Shown one piece after another: positions 51,174 to 61,049 of a stretch of DNA of 64,000 nucleotides. The position numbers were made by a program, and so were the translations under genes. Below the pieces are notes generated by a model, which worked only from the letters and a program-made list of their open reading frames with translations, did not search any database and was not told the origin of the DNA. The number at the start of each line of letters is the position of its first letter. The first letter of the stretch is position 1. Source of the stretch: Kofleriaceae bacterium (lineage in GTDB: Bacteria > Myxococcota_A > Polyangia > Haliangiales > Haliangiaceae); NCBI GenBank assembly GCA_018057825.1, contig JAGPCY010000006.1:226221-290220 (forward strand). The letters run 5' to 3'.

Positions 51174-51602
51174 TCACGAACGCCGCGGCGGCGCCGGGCG
51201 CGTGTACCAGAAGGCCCAGGCCAGGAACCCGAGCTGGAGCGGCAGGCGCGCCCACAGCGCCCAGGTCGGTACGTCGCGACCGCCGAGCGGCAGGTCGTTC
51301 ACCGCCATGTTGATGTTGGCGGGGAACACCGCGAGCAAGAGCGCGACCAGGCCCCAGGCCGCCCACCGACGAGTGGCCGGCAGGATGAGGCCCAGGCCGC
51401 CGGCGATCTCGGCCACGCCTGAGGCGTAGACCAGAAACGTCGGCGCCGGCAGGGCCGCCGGCATCATCGCTTCGTAGGTCGCGGGATCGACGAAGTGGTT
51501 GAGCCCGGCGCCGACCATGCCGAACGTGAGGAGCCAGCGCAGCGCACGCTTGAGCCGCGACTCGGGTGCTGCGGGCGTCGCGGGCGCGGCGGCGGGGTCC
51601 AT
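51174..51602 (-). CDS. DoxX-like membrane protein
   Basis: 142 aa with four membrane helices: LLTFGMVGAGLNHFVDPATY, APTFLVYASGVAEIAGGLGL, WAAWGLVALLLAVFPANINM and LPLQLGFLAWAFWY. The NHF and PANI-NM motifs are typical of the DoxX/methylamine-utilisation MauE-like group, small quinone-associated or redox membrane proteins. Substrate unknown. Same strand as the lipoprotein at 51634; no overlap. Confidence 0.9.
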   Translation of the reverse strand: MDPAAAPATPAAPESRLKRALRWLLTFGMVGAGLNHFVDPATYEAMMPAALPAPTFLVYASGVAEIAGGLGLILPATRRWAAWGLVALLLAVFPANINMAVNDLPLGGRDVPTWALWARLPLQLGFLAWAFWYTRPAPPRRS

Positions 51603-51633
51603 CGCCGCACCGTAGCGCGGGGCGCGGACGCGG

Positions 51634-52116
51634 CTACTGGCCGGCCTTGGCGGCGGTCATGTGCGGCCGCATGAGCTCGATCGCGCAGCTCGCGTAGGCG
51701 TCGCAGGCGGTCTGCGCCAAACACGCGGTGGCGCCGGCGCGCTGGCCCTCGCGCTGTTCCGCGGTCAGCGAGGTGGTGACCTTCTGGCAGGTCGCGGCCA
51801 GGGCCGCCGGCTGCGAGTCGGTGGCCCACTCCTCCATCGCCTTGGCGATCACCGCGTCGCGGCCCTCGGTGCGCGCGAAGTCGGCGATGCCGGTCGGCAG
51901 GTCGAGCTCGATCCGCAGGTCGACCAGGGCCGGGATGTAGTCGTCGGTGCAGTCGCGGGCCCGGGCCATGAAGGTCTCGCAGGCGGCGACCGCCTCGGCG
52001 TCGCCTTCGGCGGCGGCCGGCGTGCTGGTGGGCTGGGGCGACGAGGCCTCGGCGCCGCCACAGGCGGCGAGGGCGGCGGGAGCGAGGGCGAGAGCGAGAG
52101 CGAGGAGCGAGCGCAT
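51634..52116 (-). CDS. Small Cys-containing lipoprotein
   Basis: 160 aa. Signal MRSLLALALALAPAALAAC. A Ser/Pro/Ala linker, then a helical domain with six cysteines: AACETFMARARDCTDDYIPA, AATCQKV, ATACLAQTACDAYASCAIEL. This spacing (C-x(9-12)-C ... C ... C-x4-C-x5-C) is shared with the lipoprotein at 63529 and is common in myxobacterial proteins; probably disulfide-locked. Function unknown. Confidence 0.82.
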   Translation of the reverse strand: MRSLLALALALAPAALAACGGAEASSPQPTSTPAAAEGDAEAVAACETFMARARDCTDDYIPALVDLRIELDLPTGIADFARTEGRDAVIAKAMEEWATDSQPAALAATCQKVTTSLTAEQREGQRAGATACLAQTACDAYASCAIELMRPHMTAAKAGQ

Positions 52117-52257
52117 CGGGCGGCCTTTCGTTCGGGTTGCGACACCATAACGAGCTAGCGCGGTGATCGTGACAGGTGATCGTGAGCGGCGATCGCACCG
52201 TACCGATCGCGCGCCCGGGGCTTGGCGACCGGGCCGGGGCGGTCCATCCTGCGCGCG

Positions 52258-53532
52258 ATGTCGCTCCTGCCGGTGTTCGCGCCTGACGATCCGCGCCTGG
52301 CCGCGCGCTTCGATCGATCGACCACGTTCGCGCGCGAGGTCGAGGACGCGGTCCACGCGATCGTCGCCGACGTCCGCGCGCGCGGCGACGCCGCGGTGGC
52401 CGAGCTGACCGCGCGCTTCGACGGCAGGCACCCAGTGGCCGGCAGCTACGAGGTCGCGCGCGCCGAGTGGCATCGCCGGGCCGCGATCGCACCTGAGATC
52501 CGGCGCGCCCTCGAGCAAGCCGCCGAGCGCGTCCGCTGGTTCCACACCCACCAGCGCGAGGCCGACGTCGAGGTCGCCCGCGACGGCATCCGACTGGGGC
52601 TGCGGGTCGCGCCCCTGGCCCGGGTCGGCCTCTACGTCCCGGGCGGGACCGCGCGCTATCCGTCGTCGGTGCTGATGACCGCGATCCCGGCCAAGGTCGC
52701 CGGTGTGCCCGAGGTGATCATGGTGACGCCGGGGGCGTCGGCGGAGACCCTGGCGGCGGCCGAGATCGCCGGCGTCGATCGGGTGTTCGAGATCGGCGGC
52801 GCCCAGGCGGTCGCGGCCCTGGCCTACGGGACCGCGACCGTGCCGCGGGTCGACAAGATCGTCGGGCCAGGCAACCAGTGGGTGGCCGCGGCCAAGCGCA
52901 TGGTGTTCGGCCAGGTCGACATCGACTCGGTGGCCGGTCCGTCGGAGGTCCTGATCATCGCCGACGCCAGCGCCGATCCGACGTGGGTCGCGGCCGATCT
53001 GCTGGCCCAGGCCGAGCACGACGTCGAGGCCCGGGCGATCCTGGTCACCACCGAGCCGGGGCTGCCGGCCGCGGTCGAGGCCGCGCTGGTCGCGCAGCTC
53101 GCCGACCTGCCGCGGGCGGCGATCGCGCGCGCCGCCCTCGAGCGCTGGGGCGCGGCGATCGTCGTGCCGGATCTGGCGGCGGCGGTGGCGGTCGCCAACC
53201 GCTACGCGCCCGAGCACCTCGAGCTCGACGTCGCCGAGCCGCGGGCCCTGGTGCCGCACCTCCACACCGCGGGCGCGATCTTCGTCGGCAAGTGGGCGGC
53301 CGAGGCCGCCGGCGACTACCTGGCCGGCGCCAACCATGTGCTGCCGACCGGCGGCGCGGCGCGCTACGCCAGTCCGCTCGGGGTCTACGACTTCGTGCGG
53401 CGCACGTCGATCGTCGAGTACGACCGCGCCGCCGCCCTGGCCGACGCGCCGGTGATCGCGGCCCTGGCGGCGGTCGAAGGGCTCGACGCCCACGGTCGCT
53501 CGGCGATGATCCGCACCGGCGGTGGCTCGTGA
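52258..53532 (+). CDS. hisD: Histidinol dehydrogenase
   Basis: A 424-aa cytoplasmic enzyme catalysing the last two steps of histidine synthesis (histidinol to histidine, NAD+, Zn2+). Motifs: [102 protein letters not shown] and [18 protein letters not shown]. Zinc ligands Gln/His of QAEHD and the catalytic Glu/His of APEHLE are present. A longer in-frame start adds 12 residues without function. Its stop overlaps hisC (GTGA). Only these two his genes are in the window. Confidence 0.97.
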   Translation: MSLLPVFAPDDPRLAARFDRSTTFAREVEDAVHAIVADVRARGDAAVAELTARFDGRHPVAGSYEVARAEWHRRAAIAPEIRRALEQAAERVRWFHTHQREADVEVARDGIRLGLRVAPLARVGLYVPGGTARYPSSVLMTAIPAKVAGVPEVIMVTPGASAETLAAAEIAGVDRVFEIGGAQAVAALAYGTATVPRVDKIVGPGNQWVAAAKRMVFGQVDIDSVAGPSEVLIIADASADPTWVAADLLAQAEHDVEARAILVTTEPGLPAAVEAALVAQLADLPRAAIARAALERWGAAIVVPDLAAAVAVANRYAPEHLELDVAEPRALVPHLHTAGAIFVGKWAAEAAGDYLAGANHVLPTGGAARYASPLGVYDFVRRTSIVEYDRAAALADAPVIAALAAVEGLDAHGRSAMIRTGGGS

Positions 53533-54638
53533 CGATCGCGCCGCTGGTGACCCGCGGGCTGCGGGCGATGAAGGCCTATCATGTGCCGCGGCCCGACGGC
53601 ATCGTCGCCAAGCTCGACGCCAACGAGTCGCCGCACGCGCTGCCCGACGAGGCCGCCGCCGAGCTCGGCCGCGAGCTGGCGCAGGTCGCGCTGCACCGCT
53701 ACCCCGAGGCCGATCCAGTCGAGCTGCGCGCCCACCTGGCCGCCGAGCTCGCGGTCGCCCCCGAGGCGCTGTCCTTCGGCAACGGCTCCGACGAGCTGAT
53801 CGCGCTTCTGTGCGCGGCCTTCGCCGAGCCGCGGCCGGGGCGGAGTCGGGCCGCGGTGCTCTACCCCGATCCGTCCTTCGTGGTCTATCGCATCGCCGCG
53901 CTGGGCCACGGCCTCGATCCGATCGAGGTCCCGCTCGACGACGACATGCAGCTCGACTTCGAGCTGGTCGACGACGCGATGGCCGGCGCGTCGCCCAACC
54001 TGGCGTTCTTCGCCCTGCCCAACAACCCGACCGGGACGTTGTGGTCGCCGACCGCGGTGGCCGAGCTGGCGGCGCGCCACCCGTCGACGATCGTGATCGC
54101 CGACGAGGCCTACATCGACTACGGCGGTCAGACGCTCGTGCCCGACCTGCCGCGCTTGCCCAACCTGGTGGTGCTGCGGACCCTGTCCAAGCTCGGCCTG
54201 GCCGGGTTGCGGGTCGGCTTCTTGATCGCCGCCCCGGAGATCGTCGCCGAGGTCGAGAAGGTCCGCCCGCCGTACAACCTGGGCGCGCTCAATCAGCGCG
54301 CCGCGCTGTGGATGCTGCGACACCAGCGCGACTGGTTGCGCGCCCGCGCCGCCGAGGTGGTGGCCGAGCGCGCGCGCCTGACCGAGGCGCTCGCGGCGTG
54401 GCCGGCGCTGCGGGTCTTCCCGAGCGAGGCCAACCTGATCCTGTTCCGGGTCGGGCGCGGCGGCGACGGCCGGGCGTTGGCGGTGTGGCGGGCGCTGATC
54501 GAGCGCGGCGTCTTGGTCCGCAACCTCGATCGCCCAGGTCCGCTGGCCGGCTGCCTGCGGGTCACGCCAGGGACGCCGGCGGAGAACGATCGCTTCCTCG
54601 CCGCCCTCGGCGAGGCCCTGGCCGCGACCGAGCGCTAG
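53529..54638 (+). CDS. hisC: Histidinol-phosphate aminotransferase
   Basis: A 369-aa PLP enzyme (class I/II fold) converting imidazole-acetol phosphate and glutamate to histidinol phosphate. Motifs: [57 protein letters not shown], the PLP-lysine in [19 protein letters not shown] and [12 protein letters not shown] with the phosphate-binding Arg. The GTG start overlaps hisD, so the two are translated together, as in many his operons. Confidence 0.97.
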   Translation: MTIAPLVTRGLRAMKAYHVPRPDGIVAKLDANESPHALPDEAAAELGRELAQVALHRYPEADPVELRAHLAAELAVAPEALSFGNGSDELIALLCAAFAEPRPGRSRAAVLYPDPSFVVYRIAALGHGLDPIEVPLDDDMQLDFELVDDAMAGASPNLAFFALPNNPTGTLWSPTAVAELAARHPSTIVIADEAYIDYGGQTLVPDLPRLPNLVVLRTLSKLGLAGLRVGFLIAAPEIVAEVEKVRPPYNLGALNQRAALWMLRHQRDWLRARAAEVVAERARLTEALAAWPALRVFPSEANLILFRVGRGGDGRALAVWRALIERGVLVRNLDRPGPLAGCLRVTPGTPAENDRFLAALGEALAATER

Positions 54639-54641
54639 GCG

Positions 54642-55091
54642 TCAGCGCGCCCACAGCTCGAGCTGCGCGCGGCCGCCGCCCGGCAGGTTGCCGTAGCGGA
54701 ACTCGACGCGGCGGATCGTGCGGTTGCCGCCGGGCAGATCGATCGTGCGGCTCCACGAGCCCTGACCGAACACCAGTCGCGTGCCCGGCGAGAACGAGGT
54801 GCCGTCACCGAACACCACGTTCACGTCGAACAGCTCGAGGGCGCTGTGCTCGGCCTTGAGCTTGATGACCGAGAACCGACCATCGTCGCGGCCGACCTTG
54901 ATCACGTCGCGATCGACCCCGCCCTGGATCCAGCGCTCACCGAGCTTGTCCCAGCCGGTGGTGGCCTCGATCTGACGATCGTTGCGGTCGTTGCGAGCCT
55001 CGGCGGCGCGGGTGCCGCGGGCGGGACGGACGACGCAGGCGGACAGGGAGGCGAGGATGGCGAGGGAGAGGACGATGCGGAGCTTGGGCAT
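54642..55091 (-). CDS. DUF2541-like lipoprotein
   Basis: 149 aa. Signal [19 protein letters not shown]. Then [55 protein letters not shown] and ARAQLELW-type ending. The order 'LG-x-R...DRDVI...V-x-F-x-x-G...IDL-x-G-x-RxI-x-x-V-x-F-x-Y' matches the DUF2541 beta-sandwich, found in exported proteins of unknown role. Convergent with hisC, 3 bp apart. Hexamer array 6 begins 35 bp before its start. Confidence 0.8.
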   Translation of the reverse strand: MPKLRIVLSLAILASLSACVVRPARGTRAAEARNDRNDRQIEATTGWDKLGERWIQGGVDRDVIKVGRDDGRFSVIKLKAEHSALELFDVNVVFGDGTSFSPGTRLVFGQGSWSRTIDLPGGNRTIRRVEFRYGNLPGGGRAQLELWAR

Positions 55092-55125
55092 GGTGATTGG
55101 ACCTGAGGTGAACGTTGGGGGTTAA

Positions 55126-55293
55126 GAGGCCGAGGCCGAGACCGAGGCCGAGACCGAGACCGAGGCGGAGACCGAGGCGGAGGCCGAGGCCGAGACCGAG
55201 GCCGAGACCGAGACCGAGACCGAGGCCGAGACGGAGGCCGAGGCGGAGACCGAGGCGGAGACCGAGACCGAGGCCGAGTACGAGGCGGAGGAG
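55126..55293 (-). repeat. Hexamer array 6
   Basis: About 28 units on the plus strand of GAGACC, GAGGCC and GAGGCG, in a 283-bp gap between two minus-strand genes. After it come about 80 bp of plain sequence to the sigma-factor stop. Confidence 0.95.
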
Positions 55294-55374
55294 AGCAAAG
55301 CAACCGCCGTGCCGCGGTAAGTAGGTGTTGCGCCGTGGGGGCCGGGACCTCGAGGTCCCGCGCAGCGGCCGACG

Positions 55375-56619
55375 TTATCTCGAGGTTCGGGTGACCTCGG
55401 CCAGCCGTCGCACCAGGAACCGTCGCTCGGGTTCGGCGCCGACCAGGGCCAGGGCGGCGCGGTAGGCCAGGGCGGCGCCGGCGCGGTCGTCGAGGCGTCG
55501 CAGCAGATCGGCCCGGGCCGCGTGCCACAGGTGATACCCGGCCAGCGCGTCGCCCAGCGGCGCCAGGTGGGTCAGGCCGGCCGCCGGCCCCTCGACCATC
55601 GCGATCGCGACCGCGCGGTTGAGCTCGACGATCGGCGACGGGTAGCGCCGGGCCAGCTCGCCGAAGAGGGCCGCGATCTGCGGCCAGTCGGTGGCGCTCG
55701 CGGTCGGGGCGGTGGCGTGGAGCGCCGCGATCGCCGCCTGGAGCGCGTAGCGACCGGGACCGCCCGGCCGGCGCAGGGCGGGCGGGACCTGCTCGCGCGC
55801 CGCCGCGATCTGCCGGTGGTCCCAGCGGCTGCGGTCCTGATCTTCGAGGAGGATCAGATCGCCGGCGGCGTCGGTGCGCGCGTCGCGCCGGGCGTCGTGG
55901 AGCGACATCAGCGCCGCGAGGCCCAGGGCCTCGGCGTGGATCGGCGCCAGGCTCGCGGTGGTCGCGGTCAGCTCGACCAGGAGCTGGCCCAGGCGGATCG
56001 CCTCGGCGCACAGGTCGCGGCGGACCAGCTCGTCGCCGGCCGAGGCGGCGTAGCCCTCGTTGAAGATCAGGTACACCACCGCCAAGACCGCGTCGCTGCG
56101 CTCCGGCAACTCGCGGGCCTCGGGGACCTCGTAGGGGATGCCGGCGGCGCGGATCTTGGTCTGGGCCCGGACCAGGCGCTGGGCCATGGTCGCCGGCGCG
56201 GTCAGGAACGCGCGCGCGATCTCGTCGGTGGTCAGCCCGCCGAGGGTGCGAAGGGTCAGCGCGACCTGGGCCTCGATCGCCAGCGCCGGGTGGCAGCAGG
56301 TGAACATGAGGCGCAGGCGATCGTCGGCCACCGCGGTCGGCGTCGGCGCGTGGGCGTCGACCTGGTCGAGGTCGGTGGTCACCGCGGCGCGGTGGCGGAT
56401 CCGGCGGCGGATGGCGTCGATCGCCTTGTGGCGCGCGACCTGATACAGCCACGCCCGCGGCTCGTCGGGCACGGCGTCACGCCAGGCGTCGACCGCGGCC
56501 AGGCACGCGTCCTGGACCGCCTCCTCGGCGAGCTCGAAGTCGCCGCCGGCGACCCGGATGGTCGACGCCAGCACCCGGGCTCGCTCGGCCCGGATCACCG
56601 CGGCGATCTGCGCGTGCAC
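55375..56619 (-). CDS. ECF42-type sigma factor
   Basis: 414 aa. Sigma region 2 at about 15-80 ([40 protein letters not shown]), region 4 at about 110-160 ([39 protein letters not shown]). The long C-terminal extension with [33 protein letters not shown] and [12 protein letters not shown] is diagnostic of ECF42 and resembles TPR helices; it regulates activity in place of an anti-sigma factor. It follows a YCII/DGPF gene by 36 bp, the standard partner of this sigma group. Confidence 0.96.
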   Translation of the reverse strand: MHAQIAAVIRAERARVLASTIRVAGGDFELAEEAVQDACLAAVDAWRDAVPDEPRAWLYQVARHKAIDAIRRRIRHRAAVTTDLDQVDAHAPTPTAVADDRLRLMFTCCHPALAIEAQVALTLRTLGGLTTDEIARAFLTAPATMAQRLVRAQTKIRAAGIPYEVPEARELPERSDAVLAVVYLIFNEGYAASAGDELVRRDLCAEAIRLGQLLVELTATTASLAPIHAEALGLAALMSLHDARRDARTDAAGDLILLEDQDRSRWDHRQIAAAREQVPPALRRPGGPGRYALQAAIAALHATAPTASATDWPQIAALFGELARRYPSPIVELNRAVAIAMVEGPAAGLTHLAPLGDALAGYHLWHAARADLLRRLDDRAGAALAYRAALALVGAEPERRFLVRRLAEVTRTSR

Positions 56620-56655
56620 GAGCGGAGTGTACGGGCGCGCGCGGCCACGCGTCGA

Positions 56656-57012
56656 TCACATGCCGTCGAACACCATGATCGGGCGGATCTCGATCGAGCC
56701 CAGGGCCGCGCTGGGGATGCGGGCCGCGATCTGGATCGCCTCGTCGAGGTCCTTGGCCTCGATCAGGTAGTAGCCGCCGAGCTGCTCGCGGGTCTCGGCG
56801 AAGGGGCCGTCGGTGGTCGTGATCTTGCCATCGCGGACGCGGACCGTGGTCGCGGTGGCGACCGGCTGGAGCGCGTCGCCGGCGCGGAGATGGCCCGAGG
56901 CCTGGATGTCCTTGGTGAACTGCATGTACGCGCCGAAGAACGCGCCCTGCTCGTCGGGCGACATCGTGGCGGCGATCTTCTCGTCTTCGTAGATCAGGCA
57001 GAGGTATTGCAT
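56656..57012 (-). CDS. YCII-related (DGPF) protein
   Basis: 118 aa beginning MQYLCLIYEDEKIAATMSPD. Hallmark TTDGPFAETREQLGGYYLIE and late PSAALGSIEIRPIMVFDG. Small alpha-beta barrel-like fold of the YCII/DGPF family, usually genetically linked to ECF42 sigma factors and often the target genes of that sigma. Reaction unknown. First gene of the pair. Confidence 0.95.
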   Translation of the reverse strand: MQYLCLIYEDEKIAATMSPDEQGAFFGAYMQFTKDIQASGHLRAGDALQPVATATTVRVRDGKITTTDGPFAETREQLGGYYLIEAKDLDEAIQIAARIPSAALGSIEIRPIMVFDGM

Positions 57013-57167
57013 CGGGTTCTCCGGGTTCTCCAGCGCTCTTCAGCGTGGCGTCGGGCGAGGCGCTCATCGCCTCGGTTCGTCCCTGGGTCGTACGGCGCGG
57101 TCGCCGATCGACATCGGTCGTGCGAATTCTCGATCTTTTTTGCAAGCCCGCAGGATCGCTTCGGTCG

Positions 57168-57746
57168 TCACTGCCCCGCGGGGGGCCGGCGGCGGATCGG
57201 CACGAGCCCCGGCCACAGCGGCGCCGGGATGCGGGCCTCGAAGTCGATCCAGATCCGCGCGTCCTCGCGGCAGTCGTAGCCGCGGCACTGGGCCGGGCGG
57301 TGGGCGTAGGCCTGGCAACCGCCGTCGTGGCGATCCTGATACGCGCAGTAGCCGTCGTCGCCCTTGGGCAGGTAGTACGGCTCGTGGATCCGCCAGGTCA
57401 GCTTGCCCTCGCGCAGATCTTGTTCGGACAGCGGGATGTCGTAGGCGCAGCACCGGCCGTGGCACAGCTCGATCCGGCTGGCGCAGTCGATGTCGGCGCC
57501 GCTCATCGCGTACTTGTCGTCAGTGACGTCGAGGGTGACGGTCGGCGTGGTGGCGGCGGCGATCCGCGCCCGGACCCGCTCGAGCTGACGCAGGTGGCCG
57601 GGCTCGAGCTCGCCGCGCAGGGTGAAGATCGCGACCAGGGCGTCGAGGGCCGCGGCCAGCTCGCGGGAGAGGCGCTCGGCGCGCTCGCTCTGCGCCGCTA
57701 GCTCGCGGAGCTGGGCGTAGAGCGGGGCCACCTCGTCGTCGGTCAT
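57168..57746 (-). CDS. YkgJ-like Cys-cluster protein
   Basis: 192 aa. A helical N-terminal 80 residues (LRELAAQSERAERLSRELAA), then the zinc/iron-chelating Cys motif: DIDCASRIELCHGRCCAYDI, EPYYLPKGDDGYCAYQD, GGCQAYAHRPAQCRGYDCRE. The C-x(n)-C-x-x-C-C...C...C-x-x-Y-x-x-RP-x-x-C-R-x-Y pattern is that of the YkgJ/UPF0153 family; metal binding is probable and function unknown. Divergent from the lipoprotein at 58018, with hexamer array 7 in the gap. Confidence 0.92.
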   Translation of the reverse strand: MTDDEVAPLYAQLRELAAQSERAERLSRELAAALDALVAIFTLRGELEPGHLRQLERVRARIAAATTPTVTLDVTDDKYAMSGADIDCASRIELCHGRCCAYDIPLSEQDLREGKLTWRIHEPYYLPKGDDGYCAYQDRHDGGCQAYAHRPAQCRGYDCREDARIWIDFEARIPAPLWPGLVPIRRRPPAGQ

Positions 57747-57806
57747 CGCGGTGGAGAGTAGCGAAGGCGTGGGCGCGGCGACAAGCGGGGGGCGGGGGCG
57801 GGGGCG

Positions 57807-57960
57807 GAGACCGAGACCGAGACCGAGACCGAGGCGGAGGCCGAGACCGAGACCGAGACCGAGGCGGAGGCCGAGGCGGAGACCGAGACCGAGACCGAGA
57901 CCGAGGCCGAGACCGAGACCGAGGCCGAGTCCGAGGCGGAGGCCGAGACCGAGACCGAGG
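57807..57960 (-). repeat. Hexamer array 7
   Basis: About 25 units on the plus strand of GAGACC, GAGGCC, GAGGCG and one GAGTCC, in the divergent gap between the YkgJ-like gene and the lipoprotein gene. This leaves about 57 bp before the plus-strand start. Confidence 0.95.
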
Positions 57961-58017
57961 TGGCGACCTTACCGAGGCCTGACGCCGGAGCGCGCGGTGA
58001 TCTCGTACAGGTGGAGC

Positions 58018-59304
58018 ATGACGTTGCCCCACCGACTGCTCTCGTCCTTGCTCTTCGCCATCGTCGGCGCTTGTTCGAGCCCGCGGGCTGCGCCCGCCGT
58101 CGCGTCGTCGACGCAAGGGTCGCCGGCCGCGCCGGCGCCGGCCACGATCGATCCCGGCGCCGTCGCGCGCGCCGAGGGGCCGGCGGGGTTGGCCCGCCTG
58201 CTGGCGGCCTACGACGCCGCGACTGAGCCCGGCGCCCGGGCCGCGCTGGCCGCGCAGGTCGATCGCGCCGCCGGTCAGCGCTACGCGACGGCGTCGCGGC
58301 TGTACTGGTACGACGATCTCGCGGCCGCGCAGGCCGCGGCGAGAGCCAGCGGCAAGCCGATCTTGTCGCTGCGCATGCTCGGTCGCCTCGACGAGGACCT
58401 GTCGTGCGCCAACAGCCGGATGTTCCGCACGCTCTTGTACCCGGACCCGCGGGTCAACCAGGTGCTGCGCGACCGCTTCGTCCTCCACTGGTCGAGCGAG
58501 CGGCCGGTGCCCAAGGTCACGATCGACTACGGCGACGGCCGACGCCTCGAGACCACCGTCACTGGCAACAGCGCGCACTACGTCCTCGACGCCGACGGCG
58601 TGCCGCTCGACGTGCTGCCCGGGATGTACGCGCCGGAGGTGTTCGCCGCCGCGCTGACCCGCGCCGCCGCGCTGGCCGAGCGGGTGCGCGGCGCGTCGCC
58701 GGCGATCCGGCGCGAGCAGGTGGTGCGCCACCACCGCGAGGTCGTGAACCTGGCCGCCCAGTTGTGGCAGGCCGGGCGGCGCGTGCCGGCGGTCGGGTCG
58801 CTCCTGACCGAGAGCGACCTGCAGGCGGCGATGCGGACGACGGTGTCGAAGGCCGCGGTCGAGGTGCCCGCCCTCCGCCGCGTCGACCTGGGCGTCGATC
58901 CCGGTCGGCTGCGCGAGCGGCCGGAGCAAGACGCTGCCGCCGGCGTCGCGACCACGCTCTGGCAGCTCACCGCGGTCAACGTCTTCGATCCGGCCGCGAC
59001 CGCCCTGGTGCGCGCGCTCCTGCCACGGGAGGCGGCCGCCGACCGCGTGCTCTACGAGCTCGGCTACGGGGTGATCGCCGAGACCGCGGTTGACGAGCTG
59101 GTCCTGCGGCCGATGATCAGCCGCCGGCTCCTCGAGCACTGGACCTCGAGCGTGGCGCCGCTGCCGTTCGCCGAGCTGAACGCCTGGGTCTACGCCGAGG
59201 TCTTCCGCACCCCGGCCTCGGATCCCTGGCTCGGCCTGCGCCCGACCGCGGTCTACACCGGCCTGCCCGGCGGGGCGATCCTCCACGAGGAGCCGCGGGG
59301 GTAG
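58018..59304 (+). CDS. Lipoprotein with thioredoxin-like domain
   Basis: 428 aa. Signal MTLPHRLLSSLLFAIVGAC. After a linker and helical segment, residues 95-200 look like a thioredoxin fold: LYWYDDLAAAQAAARASGKP, ILSLRMLGRLDEDLSCANSR, MFRTLLYPDPRVNQVLRDRF, YVLDADGVPLDVLPGMYAPE. No C-x-x-C; a single Cys in LSCANS sits where DsbD-like domains have theirs. The C-terminal part is helical. May handle periplasmic thiol or heme chemistry, but the lack of a redox pair argues for a binding role. Confidence 0.75.
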   Translation: MTLPHRLLSSLLFAIVGACSSPRAAPAVASSTQGSPAAPAPATIDPGAVARAEGPAGLARLLAAYDAATEPGARAALAAQVDRAAGQRYATASRLYWYDDLAAAQAAARASGKPILSLRMLGRLDEDLSCANSRMFRTLLYPDPRVNQVLRDRFVLHWSSERPVPKVTIDYGDGRRLETTVTGNSAHYVLDADGVPLDVLPGMYAPEVFAAALTRAAALAERVRGASPAIRREQVVRHHREVVNLAAQLWQAGRRVPAVGSLLTESDLQAAMRTTVSKAAVEVPALRRVDLGVDPGRLRERPEQDAAAGVATTLWQLTAVNVFDPAATALVRALLPREAAADRVLYELGYGVIAETAVDELVLRPMISRRLLEHWTSSVAPLPFAELNAWVYAEVFRTPASDPWLGLRPTAVYTGLPGGAILHEEPRG

Positions 59305-59380
59305 GGGCGGCCGCGCCACGCGCCGCGGCCGGACCAAAAACTTGCCCCGGCCGCCGCGGTCGGCACGATGGGCGACACCC

Positions 59381-60616
59381 GTGCTCGCGCCTACGCTCAC
59401 CGAGACGCCCGAGCGGCCGCCGCCGCCGCTGGTCGCCCAGGCCGCCGCCATCGACGTCAGCGAGCGGCCCTACGACGTCGTCTTGATCGGCGTGATCCTG
59501 ACCTTGCTCGGCATCGGCACCGTCGAGATCTACGCCGCCACCGCGGCCGAGGCGATGGCGCGCCACGGCGACCCGTCGTACTTCCTCAAGCGGCAGATCG
59601 TCTTCCTCGCGCTCGGTGGCTTCGCGATGTTCGCCGCCGCCCACATCGACTACCGGCGGCTGCGCAGTCGAGCCTATTCGCTCCTGGCCGCCGCGCTCCT
59701 GGCCCTGGGCGCGACCCTGACCATGCCGGCGCTCAACGGCGCCAAGCGCTGGCTCATGCTCGGGCCCCTCAGCTTCCAGCCGGTCGAGCTGGCCAAGCTC
59801 GCGCTCATCGTCTACCTCGCCCACAGCCTGCAGAAGAAGGCCGACAAGGTGAAGACCTTCACGATCGGCTTCGTGCCGCACCTGGTGGTGTGCTGCCTGA
59901 TGATGGGGCTGCTCCTGATCCAGCCCGACCTGGGCTCGTCGATCATCCTCGGCATGACCACGCTGGCCATGCTGTTCATGGCCGGGGCGCCGGTGTCGTA
60001 CATCGTGACCGCGATCCTGGCGGCGCTGCCGGTCGCCTACCAGCTCGTGGTCGGCACGCCGTGGCGCATGCGGCGGTTCATGGCGTACTTCAACCCCGAG
60101 GCCTTCAGCGATCGCGAGGCCTACCAGATGGTGCAGGCCCACGTGTCGTTGGGCTCGGGCGGCTGGACCGGGGTTGGCCTCGGCAACTCGCGGCAGTCCC
60201 TCGGCTACATGCCCGAGGGTCACAACGACTTCATCCTGGCGCCGATCGGCGAGGAGCTCGGCTTCCTCGGCGTCGCGGTCGTCCTCGGGTTGTTCGTCGT
60301 GCTGGTGTGGCGCGGGCTGCGCGCGGCGCTGGGCGCGCGCGACACCTTCGGCGGCTACCTGGCCTTCGGCATCACCGCGATGTTCGGGCTGCAGGCGCTG
60401 CTCAACGTCGGCGTCGTGCTGGGCGTCGTGCCCAACAAGGGCATCACCCTGCCGCTCGTGAGCTACGGCGGCACGTCGTTGATCGTGACCATGTTCCTGA
60501 TCGGGCTGGTGCTCAACGTCGGGCGCCGTCAGCCGCCGCCGACCCGCAAGCGCGAGCTGGTCAACGCCGGCTACGCCGAGCGTCGGCCGCAGCGGGTCCG
60601 CGTCGTCACCGAGTGA
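59381..60616 (+). CDS. ftsW: Peptidoglycan glycosyltransferase FtsW
   Basis: 411 aa from a GTG (a TTG 39 bp upstream also fits). SEDS-family protein with about 10 membrane helices: YDVVLIGVILTLLGIGTVEI, NGAKRWLMLGPLSFQPVELA, the catalytic loop LIQPDLGSSIILG, then MPEGHNDFILAPIGEELGFL and LPLVSYGGTSLIV. The catalytic Asp lies in QPDLG. FtsW polymerises lipid II at the septum. NDFI...GEELGF favours FtsW over RodA. In most bacteria it sits next to murG; here two inverted genes lie between. Confidence 0.95.
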   Translation: MLAPTLTETPERPPPPLVAQAAAIDVSERPYDVVLIGVILTLLGIGTVEIYAATAAEAMARHGDPSYFLKRQIVFLALGGFAMFAAAHIDYRRLRSRAYSLLAAALLALGATLTMPALNGAKRWLMLGPLSFQPVELAKLALIVYLAHSLQKKADKVKTFTIGFVPHLVVCCLMMGLLLIQPDLGSSIILGMTTLAMLFMAGAPVSYIVTAILAALPVAYQLVVGTPWRMRRFMAYFNPEAFSDREAYQMVQAHVSLGSGGWTGVGLGNSRQSLGYMPEGHNDFILAPIGEELGFLGVAVVLGLFVVLVWRGLRAALGARDTFGGYLAFGITAMFGLQALLNVGVVLGVVPNKGITLPLVSYGGTSLIVTMFLIGLVLNVGRRQPPPTRKRELVNAGYAERRPQRVRVVTE

Positions 60617-60629
60617 GCGCGCGCGCGGG

Positions 60630-61040
60630 TCAGAGCAGACCGCGCACCACGCCGTAGCTCACGATCGCCAGGCCGGCGGTGTTCAGCACGGCGTTGACCG
60701 AGGCCAGCACCCAGCCGGGCGAGCGCGCCGCGAACTGATCGTCGGTGCGGGTCAGCCAGTTGGCGATGCCCGAGGCGTCCTGGAAGAGCGACGCCACCAC
60801 CAGGAGCCAGGCACCGACCGCGGCGGTGGTCGACGACAGCGCCGCGAAGCCGATCGCCCAGCTCAGCGCCACGAGCAAGAGGCCCTCCTGAAGCGACACC
60901 GTGTGCGCGACCAGGAGCCAGTGGTGGCGCGCCGCCGGTTCCTTCATCCGCTTCATCGACAGGAGCCAGCCGAGGGCGAAGGACAGGACCAGGTTGGCCA
61001 CGCCACCGAGCAAGAGGACGCGGACCGCGTGCGCAGGCAT
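60630..61040 (-). CDS. Four-helix membrane protein, unknown
   Basis: 136 aa with four hydrophobic helices: VRVLLLGGVANLVLSFALGW, VSLQEGLLLVALSWAIGFAA, AVGAWLLVVASLFQDASGIA, VLASVNAVLNTAGLAIVSYG. Conserved-looking RHHWLLVAHTV and LQEG...NWL loops resemble the hydroxylaminobenzene mutase fold only loosely, so no function is assigned. It ends 14 bp after the ftsW stop on the opposite strand and is one of two genes inserted between ftsW and murG. Confidence 0.7.
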   Translation of the reverse strand: MPAHAVRVLLLGGVANLVLSFALGWLLSMKRMKEPAARHHWLLVAHTVSLQEGLLLVALSWAIGFAALSSTTAAVGAWLLVVASLFQDASGIANWLTRTDDQFAARSPGWVLASVNAVLNTAGLAIVSYGVVRGLL

Positions 61041-61049
61041 CGCCCGAGT

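Noticed and set aside
60630..61040. Hydroxylaminobenzene mutase
   Set aside because: Size and four helices fit, but no diagnostic motif is matched, so it is left as unknown.
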